Assembly: GCA_019752975.1 (NCBI GenBank)
Contig: JAIELM010000059.1
Span: 1-5,021 of the forward strand
Reading direction: 5' to 3'
Source: Undibacterium sp.
GTDB lineage: Bacteria; Pseudomonadota; Gammaproteobacteria; Burkholderiales; Burkholderiaceae_D
DNA length: 5,021 nucleotides
Below the pieces are notes generated by a model that saw only the letters and a program-made list of their open reading frames with translations, was not told the origin of the DNA and searched no databases. The position numbers were made by a program, and so were the translations under genes. Positions 1 through 4,915 of this stretch are shown here, piece after piece. Each line of letters opens with the position of its first letter. The first letter of the stretch is position 1.

Positions 1-300
1 TTTGTGATGAGTAATGGCGTCTATGCGATCGAACAAGTGTATGTCGACGTAACGGCTTTTGAAGCAGGCCCACAACACAAATTCGATCGTTTCGACATCT
101 TACCAAAATGGGACTACATGGCGCTGGCGCAAGCCTTTGGCGCTAAGGGTTTTAAGGTCGAAACCGTCGAAGAACTCAAACGTGTTTTACCCCTCATTAA
201 GAAAATAAAATCGCAAGCTATCCTAGTCGAAGTCTGCATTCCAGCAAAAGATTTACCGCAACAAATGGCACGCCTTGGTAACGAGACTTTGCCCGTTTAA
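1..300 (+). CDS. Thiamine-diphosphate-dependent 2-oxo-acid decarboxylase, C-terminal end (5' partial)
   Basis: The reading frame is open from the first base of the window and ends at TAA 298-300, so this is the last 99 codons of a longer gene that starts upstream. Enzymes of this family (pyruvate, indolepyruvate and branched 2-oxo-acid decarboxylases, usually about 550 residues) use thiamine diphosphate and Mg2+ in the cytoplasm to turn a 2-oxo acid into an aldehyde and CO2. The visible part starts in the cofactor-binding C-terminal domain. FVMSNGVYAIEQ matches the place where the family has NN-x-GYTIE, the second half of the GDG-N(25)-NN thiamine motif. The later segments ILPKWDYMALAQAFGA and AILVEVCIPAKDLP match the usual W-x-Y-x-x-L-A-x-AFG and closing E-V-x-I/L strand. 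Only one Asn remains at the NN site, which suggests a divergent subgroup. The amine oxidase gene follows 47 nt later with no terminator between, so the two are probably cotranscribed. Family is fairly sure; substrate is unknown. Confidence 0.8.
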   Translation, partial: FVMSNGVYAIEQVYVDVTAFEAGPQHKFDRFDILPKWDYMALAQAFGAKGFKVETVEELKRVLPLIKKIKSQAILVEVCIPAKDLPQQMARLGNETLPV

Positions 301-347
301 ACTCACGGCTATGCACAAGCACACATCATTTATATAAGGAGATTTTC

Positions 348-2360
348 ATGGCAAAATCAAATCAAACGACAAAGACTTATTCCATCTTCGGCGCGGGTGC
401 CGCAGGTTTATATACCGCCTGGCGCTTATTGAATGGCGAAGTTAAAGACGGCAAGGATAAAAGCAAAAAACTGATCAAGGGCGACACTTTAGAACTCTAC
501 GATTGGGGACAATATGATTTCTCTAAAGCCTTTCCCGGCACGCGGGCAGCAGGTGCCCGTATTTGTACTTGGCACTATAAGAACGATAAGACCCAAGCTT
601 ACCTAGAACTCGGCGGTATGCGTTATTCGGATTGGGATATGAACGCCAAAGATGCGAATAATGGCACGGCACCTGGACATCGCCTTGTCACGACGGTGAT
701 CAAGCAATTAGGCCTGGACAAGTATTCTGTCCCATTCAATGAGTCGACCAATCCGCTCTATTATTTACGCAGTAAAAATTTTTTCTTAAACCAAATTACC
801 TCGCAAAATCCGGCACCTTATCATGTCGATCATTACGGTGCGGCCGGTGCGCCAGATAATGGTTTTTCCACCTTGGAAAATCTGTCCGTGAATAAAAATA
901 TGACCCGTCGTCAGTGGGATACGTTCTATCGTGATGGCGTGATCAAGGTGAATACTGGTGATGCTTCGGTCTATCAAAAAGGCGATAAGCTCAAAGACAT
1001 TGGCTACTGGAATTTGATGTATGACCAATTAGGCAGTGAAGGGTATAACTACGCGGCGGATGGTAATGGCTATAGCTCGAATGTGATCAATTGGAATTCG
1101 GCTTATGCTTTTCAAGCGAATAATGAATTCACCCCAGGTAATCAGTACAAGACGATCACCATAGGTTATTCTGGTATGTTCAATGCCTTGTTTGAGCAAA
1201 TCGTGAAGTTGGCTAAGGCGCAGGGCATTGTTTTTAATTACCAGCCCAATACGCGCCTACAAGCGATAGGCGCAAAAGATAAAGCCATTCAGTACAGTTA
1301 TGCAACGCGCGCTCAACCGTGGAAAAAAGCAGGTACCAAGAGCACGGATGCTGCCTGGTTAGCGATGCCGCGTCATGCGCTTGAACAGGTCGCACAAGGT
1401 TCCCGATTTGATACCGATTTTGGTATAACTGACGTACTCAATCATCGCAAAGTTCAATTATATTTAGAAGCCGCCATCATGCAGCCCTCGTATAAAGTGG
1501 GGATGTTTTTTGACACACCGTGGTGGACTGCCAATACAGAAAATCCGCCAACGTATATGCCGCAATTAACGGGCTATGAAGTCACTCAACGCGCTATCGT
1601 GCAGTTAAAAACTTTGGGCTTATCCAAGGCGGCATTGAAAGCATTGAGTAGCTTGGTCGGCGTAGCGTATGCGAGTTCCGCGGATTTAATCAGTGCAGTT
1701 GAAACGAAGACCGAAGAGCGCTTAAGCCTCAAACACGAAAACGATTTGCTACGCGTCACGCTTAGCAACACCATCGGCCCCAGTGTCACCGACACTCCAA
1801 TTCGACAAGTCGTGTATTTCGGTAATAACGCCAGTGACGCAAAAGCCAAACCAATCTATGGTTTGCTCGCGAGTTATGACGATGAGGCTTACACCACATT
1901 TTGGAAAGAGATGGAGCTAGAGCCAGACCAAGAACAATCGATTCCCACCAATGAAAATGTGCAGCCCTTACAAGGCCCGAAAAAAGTACCCGATCGCATG
2001 GTCAAAATGTTGCGCAAACAATTGGCTGAAATTCATTTCGGCCCTAACTCCGATTACACCATGGTGCCAGCACCGGTAGACGCTGCTTACATGGACTGGT
2101 CATTGCCCCCGTTTAATGCGGGCTATCATGCTTGGGCTTCGCATTTTAATATCGGCGATGTGCAACAAAAAATCCGTAAGCCTTCACAACTAATGGAAAA
2201 AACGGATGTGAATATTTTTATTGTTGGCGAAGCGTATTCAAACGACCAGGCTTGGGTGGAGGGCGCTTATTGCACGGCGGAGTCAGTGTTGAATGATTTC
2301 TTTGGCGTGGAGCCCATTATCGATAATCGGGAGTATCCGTTTATTTGTTCGGCGAAGTAG
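348..2360 (+). CDS. Flavin (FAD) amine oxidase, L-amino-acid oxidase / tryptophan 2-monooxygenase-like
   Basis: This is a complete 670-residue protein. ATG 348 is well supported as the start, with AAGGAG at 336-341 six bases upstream. The FAD-binding Rossmann motif GAGAAG is at residues 15-20, and strand 2 ends in LELYDWG (48-54), with Asp52 where the family often has the ribose-binding Glu. GAR (69-71) and ELGGMRY (87-93) are the usual amine-oxidase signature that follows. WLAMPRHALE begins at residue 337. PPFNAGYHAW (587-596) and VGEAYS (626-631) with WVEGA (636-640) form the C-terminal flavin and substrate block typical of bacterial L-amino-acid oxidases. There is no signal peptide, so the enzyme is likely cytoplasmic. 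Members either oxidise an amino acid to its 2-oxo acid, NH3 and H2O2, or decarboxylate it oxidatively to an amide; the sequence does not decide which. The neighbouring 2-oxo-acid decarboxylase favours the oxidase reading, because it could use the product. The length exceeds that of simple amine oxidases (about 450-550), with extra sequence around residues 95-250 that may shape substrate choice. Confidence 0.88.
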   Translation: MAKSNQTTKTYSIFGAGAAGLYTAWRLLNGEVKDGKDKSKKLIKGDTLELYDWGQYDFSKAFPGTRAAGARICTWHYKNDKTQAYLELGGMRYSDWDMNAKDANNGTAPGHRLVTTVIKQLGLDKYSVPFNESTNPLYYLRSKNFFLNQITSQNPAPYHVDHYGAAGAPDNGFSTLENLSVNKNMTRRQWDTFYRDGVIKVNTGDASVYQKGDKLKDIGYWNLMYDQLGSEGYNYAADGNGYSSNVINWNSAYAFQANNEFTPGNQYKTITIGYSGMFNALFEQIVKLAKAQGIVFNYQPNTRLQAIGAKDKAIQYSYATRAQPWKKAGTKSTDAAWLAMPRHALEQVAQGSRFDTDFGITDVLNHRKVQLYLEAAIMQPSYKVGMFFDTPWWTANTENPPTYMPQLTGYEVTQRAIVQLKTLGLSKAALKALSSLVGVAYASSADLISAVETKTEERLSLKHENDLLRVTLSNTIGPSVTDTPIRQVVYFGNNASDAKAKPIYGLLASYDDEAYTTFWKEMELEPDQEQSIPTNENVQPLQGPKKVPDRMVKMLRKQLAEIHFGPNSDYTMVPAPVDAAYMDWSLPPFNAGYHAWASHFNIGDVQQKIRKPSQLMEKTDVNIFIVGEAYSNDQAWVEGAYCTAESVLNDFFGVEPIIDNREYPFICSAK

Positions 2361-2407
2361 CGGGGGCGGTTCTTCTCCAGAATTGCCCTTCTTGGTTCTG
2401 GCGCAGG

Positions 2408-2433
2408 GATCAAAGGGGACAGGTTAAATTGAT
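2408..2433. repeat. Possible REP-associated repeat-like tag
   Basis: The segment GGATCAAAGGGGACAGG, followed by TTAAATTGATC, lies between the oxidase stop and its terminator. From memory, near-identical AAAGGGGACAGGT-type stretches are common intergenic tags in proteobacteria, often near IS200-like (Y1, REP-associated) transposases. No transposase and no second copy is present here. The shorter string GGATCAAAG recurs on the minus strand in the tandem decamers at 2768-2797. This may be a single stray repeat copy, or chance. Confidence 0.3.
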
Positions 2434-2491
2434 CTACAAAAGCCTTCCACAACAAACGACCGTGACGCGAAGCTTCCTTATTTCAAAAAAC

Positions 2492-2541
2492 AAAAACCTC
2501 ACTTAAGTCCTTTAATTACATAGATTGAAAGTGAGGTTTTT
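2492..2541. terminator. Bidirectional rho-independent terminator
   Basis: A perfect 13-bp inverted repeat has arms AAAAACCTCACTT (2492-2504) and AAGTGAGGTTTTT (2529-2541) with a 24-base loop. On the + strand the stem runs into a block of seven T (2537-2543), so it should end the decarboxylase-oxidase transcript about 130 nt after the oxidase stop. Read on the minus strand the left side also gives T-rich sequence (TTTTTGTTTTTT), so it can stop any transcript leaving the relic region as well. The loop is longer than usual, but the stem and T-run are convincing. Confidence 0.85.
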
Positions 2542-2544
2542 TTA

Positions 2545-2616
2545 TATAAATCTTCCTTTTTACCGCGAAAGAAAAACTCTTTTCTTTACCCTTAGCCGCT
2601 GTTAGCTTGGTCTAAT
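2545..2616. other. Short gap with no visible feature
   Basis: This A/T-rich stretch between the terminator and the stop codon of the PIN relic contains no open frame, convincing hairpin or promoter that I can support. Confidence 0.4.
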
Positions 2617-2767
2617 TTAGTGCAATAATTCTATCCTCTGTATCGCATGTGCTGGCTTGATAATCGCGATATGTTGAAATTCTTTAAGCGCCAGTAAATC
2701 ATCATCGAGACGATCAAATCAGCTTGTCCCGTCAAGGCACAAGCGAGCACCACATCAGCTCCAAGCT

Positions 2768-2797
2768 CTTTGATCCACTTTGATCCACTTTGATCCA
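2768..2797. repeat. Perfect tandem decamer, three copies
   Basis: CTTTGATCCA occurs three times head to tail (2768-2777, 2778-2787, 2788-2797) with no mismatch. It falls inside the PIN relic. Ten is not a multiple of three, so gain or loss of a unit changes the frame. This looks like replication slippage in a sequence no longer under selection. Confidence 0.9.
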
Positions 2798-2798
2798 T

Positions 2799-2828
2799 GA
2801 AGGGTTCATCTTGCAGGATAAACCCTTC
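2799..2828. repeat. 30-bp imperfect palindrome
   Basis: The arms GAAGGGTT (2799-2806) and AACCCTTC (2821-2828) are perfect complements, with a further ATC/GAT pairing inside after one mismatch, leaving a 6-base loop. It lies directly beside the tandem decamers, in the part of the PIN relic that does not resemble the family. There is no T-run, so a terminator is unlikely. It could be a remnant mobile-element end or a chance structure. Confidence 0.5.
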
Positions 2829-2856
2829 TAACTTAATCCGCCAGAGGCCTCCAGTG

Positions 2857-3077
2857 TTAGTTTATACGCTTGGCAGGCATAGCAGCGCCACCTTGAAACA
2901 GCGTCAAGCTTATCGCACGACCACTTGCGTCGGTGTCGATTTTGATTTGTGCATCGACGACTTTAAGGTGGAAATTTTTTGCATCTTTCGCAAAAAGTTC
3001 AAACTTGGTTGATTGGTCGCTTGGACATAAAACTTCTCTCCATCACGCGTTAAACTCAAAATGAAATTGGGTGTCGC
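2857..3077 (-). pseudogene. C-terminal domain relic of a serine-hydrolase-type protein (DUF3471-like)
   Basis: The minus strand reads TPNFILSLTRDGEKFYVQ then ATNQP, and after a one-base shift near 3003-3006 KFELFAKDAKNFHL, KVVDAQIKIDTDASGR, and LTLFQGGAAMPAKRIN with TAA at the complement of 2857-2859. This order is that of the C-terminal domain often found after beta-lactamase-like serine hydrolases (DUF3471), which typically reads F-x-L-F-A, F-F-L-K-V-V-D-A-Q, L-x-L-H-Q-x-G and ends in AKRI. Restoring one A in CCAAGTTT (as CCAAAGTTT) repairs the frame to QPKFELFA. The catalytic hydrolase domain is entirely absent. Upstream the homology stops at about 3077, where DUF1579-like sequence begins in another frame. 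It is therefore a truncated, fused relic. Confidence 0.72.
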
Positions 3078-3233
3078 CTATGATCCAAAAGTTCCCAAGC
3101 AGCCGAACGACCTCGCTGCCCGTGGATTTCATTGGTGGTTGGTCTGGCTCCATGATGCATTCAGATTCGATGCGCCCTCGCCGACGAGTTAATGTAGCCA
3201 AAGATGTTCAGGATGGGGTTCTGGTATGTGCAT
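3073..3233 (-). pseudogene. DUF1579-family relic, N-terminal part with stop and frameshift
   Basis: From an ATG at the complement of 3231-3233 the minus strand reads MHIPEPHPEHLWLH, then a stop (TAA, 3189-3191), then LVGEG. After a one-base shift at about 3175-3177 it reads SECIMEPDQPPMKSTGSE and VVRLLGNFWIIGD. Small soluble DUF1579 proteins (about 150-160 residues, function unknown) begin in this way: a short leader, H-x-W-L-x-x-L-V-G-E-W, a strand ending in M-x-P-x-x-P-P, then G-x-E-x-V-R-x-L-G-x-x-W-x-V-G-E. Two single-base changes explain the damage: CAA to TAA at the stop, and loss of one T from GAGTGGCGC giving GAGGGCGC, which deletes the Trp of GEW. The last two thirds of the protein are missing, replaced by the hydrolase relic. 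The ribosome site is weak (GTGAG). The family call rests on motif recognition. Confidence 0.68.
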
Positions 3234-3386
3234 ATAATCTCACTTTCTAAAGGAGGTGAATGATGGTTCTGCGGTGGGCTTACTGACCGCCGAGTATTGA
3301 TGGCAAAGGATGGCAAAGACACCCACCTACAGAAGCAACAAAAAAACGTCTCGCACTATTTCTTAACCGTTTTTAGTTGCTTTTTG
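3234..3386. other. Gap with no supported gene; strong SD-like site and 8-codon frame
   Basis: AGGAGGTGA (3251-3259) is a perfect anti-16S match, and six bases after AGGAGG comes ATG 3263 (an in-frame ATG at 3260 is too close). The frame reads only MVLRWAY before TGA 3284-3286. A small inverted repeat GCGGT (3271-3275) / ACCGC (3286-3290) overlaps it. From ATG 3300 a second frame reads MAKDGKDTHLQKQQKN and then dissolves into the GTGTCGT repeats with a stop at 3513-3515. I do not recognise this start. A TATAAT at 3233-3238 has no good -35 and overlaps the DUF1579 relic start. None of these is strong enough to call a gene. Confidence 0.3.
3299..3318. repeat. Perfect tandem decamer, two copies
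   Basis: GATGGCAAAG is repeated exactly at 3299-3308 and 3309-3318. It is the second head-to-tail decamer in the decayed region, unrelated in sequence to the one at 2768-2797, and consistent with slippage or break repair. Confidence 0.85.
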
Positions 3387-3387
3387 C

Positions 3388-3509
3388 GGTGGCTGTTTGT
3401 GTCGTGGTCTTGTGTCGTGTTGTGTCGCTTGTGTCGTGATTTGAGGTGGCTGTCTTGTGTCGTTGGTCTTGTGTCGTTGTGTCGTGTTCGTGTCGTGGCT
3501 TGTGTCGTG
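3388..3509. repeat. Irregular array of nine GTGTCGT-core units
   Basis: The core TTGTGTCGT (one copy TTGTGTCGC, one TCGTGTCGT) starts at 3397, 3410, 3420, 3429, 3455, 3469, 3477, 3488 and 3500. Spacing runs from 8 to 26 bases, so it is neither a clean tandem repeat nor a CRISPR. A larger imperfect duplication overlies it: GGTGGCTGT at 3388-3396 recurs at 3445-3453, each time followed by two repeat units joined by GGTC, giving a period of about 57. The + strand is almost free of A through the array. Translation in any frame gives low-complexity text (for example runs of C, V and L, or HDT on the other strand), so the array is not protein coding. It stops right where RCC1 homology begins. Confidence 0.85.
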
Positions 3510-3514
3510 TTGTA

Positions 3515-3808
3515 GGATTTACCATCGCCATTGCAGGCGATGGTAGCTTGTGGTCATGGGGCTTAAACGCCACCAGGGGATTAGGTCTAGCGGACGGACT
3601 AAGTCATTCCAAACCACAATTAGTCGACAAAACGCAGGTCTGGAGTGCGGTCGGCGCGGGCTACGATTTCGCCATCGCCATGAATCAAAAAGGTGAGCTT
3701 TACGGCTGGGGAAGTGATGGGCATGGCCAACTGTCCGACGGAAAGATTGTTGAGTCCATGCTGTTGCCTAACATGATCAATGGGCCGAGAAATAGGAAGC
3801 TAAAATAA
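3515..3808 (+). pseudogene. RCC1-repeat protein fragment, 5' part lost
   Basis: About 97 codons starting at GGA 3515 read FTIAIAGDGSLWSWG, then GLGLADG, then WSAVGAGYDFAIAMNQKG, ELYGWGSDGHGQLSDGK and a stop TAA at 3806-3808. These are almost two blades of the RCC1 beta-propeller, whose repeat is H/F-x-x-A-[IL]-x-x-x-G-x-[LV]-[YW]-x-WG-x-x-x-x-G-Q-L-G-x-G. A full propeller needs about seven, so most of the protein is missing. The frame stays open upstream to about 3446, but only through the GTGTCGT array, and there is no credible ribosome site or start codon at the homology border. A 9-bp inverted repeat, ACCATCGCC (3521-3529) / GGCGATGGT (3536-3544), lies in the coding text and may simply reflect the IAIAGDG codons. 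It is probably a relic; a translated short fragment cannot be ruled out. Confidence 0.7.
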
Positions 3809-3827
3809 GCTTTAGCCCGCCTATTTC
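3789..3827. terminator. Two-tier hairpin between converging RCC1 relic and transporter gene
   Basis: The outer arms GAAATAGG (3789-3796) and CCTATTTC (3820-3827) and the inner arms GCTAAA (3799-3804) and TTTAGC (3811-3816) can form one interrupted stem with a 6-base loop. It spans the RCC1 stop codon and lies about 80 nt beyond the end of the minus-strand transporter gene, so it may end transcripts from both sides. Neither side has a clear T-run, so the terminator call is tentative. Confidence 0.4.
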
Positions 3828-3905
3828 ACCAGCCGTTCGCTACATCAAGTGCAAGACTGCTGTAGATAGAAGTGACCAGACGATAAGGATCCGCAGCAGA
3901 TTTTC

Positions 3906-4793
3906 TTAAGTTCTCACGATACGGAAGTGTTTGAGCAATCCCAAAGACATCGCAGTAGCCAGTAAGACAATCGCCAGTCCAGTGACGATGCCCGTTGTGA
4001 TTGGTTCGCCGAGCAGTAACCAGGCCCAAATCGATGCCGTGGCGGGCACCAAGAAGGTAACGGTGACAGCTTTGCTCGCACCTTCTGTCGATATCAAATG
4101 GAAGAACAAACCGTAGGCGACACCGGTACACACCACGCCGAGAATTGCTACCGACAACAGTGCAGCGACTGTGCCATGCGTCAATGCATGGGGTATCGAG
4201 GGCAGTGCAAACGGCAGCAGTGCAATGGCGGCAGCGAATTGACTGCCAGCCGCGGTCGCTAAGGATGGGATCTCTTTGGCGTGCATACGGGTGTAAGTCG
4301 CGGCAAATCCATAATTGATTGCAGCGCCCATTCCCGCTAAAACGCCGCCGATCACGTAGGGCGTGACGGTGGTGGGACCTATGCCAACTAAGACGCCAAC
4401 GCCGACTAAACCTAGTAAAAACGCAGCGATTCTGACAATGCTCAAACGTTCCGATAACAATAAAAATCCAAATGCTGCTGTGAATATCGGTGCTAGTGAA
4501 TTCATCGTCGCCATGTAGGCTGAAGGAATATACAGTGCTGACCAGGCGAATAAACTAAATGGAATGGCCGTATTGGTCAAGCCGATAATAAAATAGGTTT
4601 TGGCATTACGACGCCATGCAAAATCGATACCGCGTTGGCGTGCAAATAGGTACAAAGCTAAAGCTCCTAAACTCGCGCGCCCAAAAGTCGTCAGCATAGG
4701 ACCAAATACTGGCGCTGCGATACGCATCAACATGAAGCTGGTGCCCCAAATTAAACCTAAAAATAGAAGTCTTGCTAAATTTGAGTTGGACAT
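3906..4793 (-). CDS. EamA/DMT-superfamily inner-membrane transporter
   Basis: This is a complete 295-residue protein with the usual length of two-domain EamA (drug/metabolite transporter) carriers, which export amino acids, metabolites or drugs across the inner membrane. Ten hydrophobic segments can be picked out at roughly residues 7-26, 35-52, 66-88, 92-113, 119-138, 147-166, 180-200, 212-233, 241-262 and 265-287. The first domain carries WGTSF (16-20) in helix 1, Arg39 in helix 2, and N98-x-x-x-P102 leading to LLLSERLS (111-118). The second repeats the pattern with VPATASIWAWLLLGEP ending at Pro264. A basic end (KHFRIVRT) follows the last helix, on the expected cytoplasmic side. The start ATG (complement of 4791-4793) has only a weak GAAG-type ribosome site. 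The gene is divergent from a LysR-type regulator gene across 122 bp, a layout typical for a regulator controlling its exporter. The substrate is not predictable. Confidence 0.9.
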   Translation of the reverse strand: MSNSNLARLLFLGLIWGTSFMLMRIAAPVFGPMLTTFGRASLGALALYLFARQRGIDFAWRRNAKTYFIIGLTNTAIPFSLFAWSALYIPSAYMATMNSLAPIFTAAFGFLLLSERLSIVRIAAFLLGLVGVGVLVGIGPTTVTPYVIGGVLAGMGAAINYGFAATYTRMHAKEIPSLATAAGSQFAAAIALLPFALPSIPHALTHGTVAALLSVAILGVVCTGVAYGLFFHLISTEGASKAVTVTFLVPATASIWAWLLLGEPITTGIVTGLAIVLLATAMSLGLLKHFRIVRT

Positions 4794-4822
4794 AATGATT
4801 TCTTCGCGCTTAATCGGGGGAG

Positions 4823-4833
4823 TGATTCAATCA
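4823..4833. promoter_or_regulatory. Short perfect dyad near the transporter start, candidate operator
   Basis: TGATT-C-AATCA is a perfect 5+1+5 dyad located 30 bases upstream of the transporter ATG in the divergent spacer. It may be a binding half of the LysR-type regulator or chance. No convincing -35/-10 pair for the transporter was found on the minus strand. Confidence 0.3.
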
Positions 4834-4880
4834 AGGTGCTCATGCTAAGGGGAAAGGGCCCAAAAAGCGAACGATACTTA

Positions 4881-4909
4881 TTGACAGTCACTGTAAGAAA
4901 ATCTAACAA
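4881..4909 (+). promoter_or_regulatory. Candidate lysR promoter with embedded dyad
   Basis: TTGACA (4881-4886) and TAACAA (4904-4909) are spaced by 17 bases, a good sigma70 fit at -35 and a fair one at -10. Transcription would be expected to start about 6-8 bases further on, at or next to the ATG 4916, so the mRNA may be leaderless or nearly so. A perfect dyad ACAGT-C-ACTGT (4884-4894) overlaps the -35 box and the spacer, a place that would suit autorepression by the LysR-type protein, with activation of the divergent transporter gene. Confidence 0.5.
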
Positions 4910-4915
4910 TACAGC

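Larger units (their letters stand above)
2617..2861 (-). pseudogene. PIN-domain (VapC-like toxin family) relic, C-terminal half, frameshifted
   Basis: Read on the minus strand, one frame gives GADVVLACALTGQADLIVS and, after a shift of one base at about 2707-2708, DDDLLALKEFQHIAI and a tail ending in RIELLH and TAA (complement of 2617-2619). Joined, this matches the C-terminal part of PIN-domain proteins of the COG1569 type, where the usual text is D-x-VLACAL-x-x-x-A-D-x-I-V-S-G-D-x-D-LL. In intact members the Asp residues of this stretch bind the metal of the RNase site. The shift removes the G of SGD, so a 1- or 4-base deletion would explain it. Upstream the frame is open only to a stop at 2862-2864. 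The residues before KELGAD do not look like the family, so the N-terminal half is missing. No antitoxin gene is seen beside it. The decamer repeat at 2768-2797 lies inside. It is surely non-functional as a toxin; the family call is from motif recognition only. Confidence 0.72.

Noticed and set aside
2377..2401. CCAGAA/TTCTGG hairpin just after the oxidase stop
   Set aside because: It has a six-bp stem with a 13-base loop and no T-run; the perfect 13-bp terminator at 2492-2541 is far stronger.
2799..2828. Integron attC site
   Set aside because: The palindrome lacks matching RYYYAAC and GTTRRRY core sites at its ends, and no integrase or cassette order is seen.
2797..3012. Plus-strand 71-codon open frame
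   Set aside because: It lies antisense to the PIN and DUF3471 relics, whose minus-strand text matches families. The plus-strand translation is Arg/Cys-rich and resembles nothing.
3233..3238. TATAAT as a plus-strand promoter
   Set aside because: No acceptable -35 at 16-18 bases, and the site overlaps the start codon region of the minus-strand DUF1579 relic.
3388..3509. CRISPR array
   Set aside because: The repeats are only 9 bases long with 0-17-base irregular gaps and no spacer-like unique sequences of constant length.
3300..3515. Possible integrase-like N terminus (MAKDGKDTHLQKQQ)
   Set aside because: The first 16 residues vaguely recall short basic starts of phage integrases, but nothing after them fits and the frame runs into the repeat array.
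3373..3573. Minus-strand open frame rich in His-Asp-Thr
   Set aside because: It is the translation of the GTGTCGT array on the other strand, with no ribosome site and no family likeness.
3826..4131. Minus- and plus-strand open frames inside the transporter gene
   Set aside because: They are in other frames of the EamA gene, which has clear family motifs over its full length.
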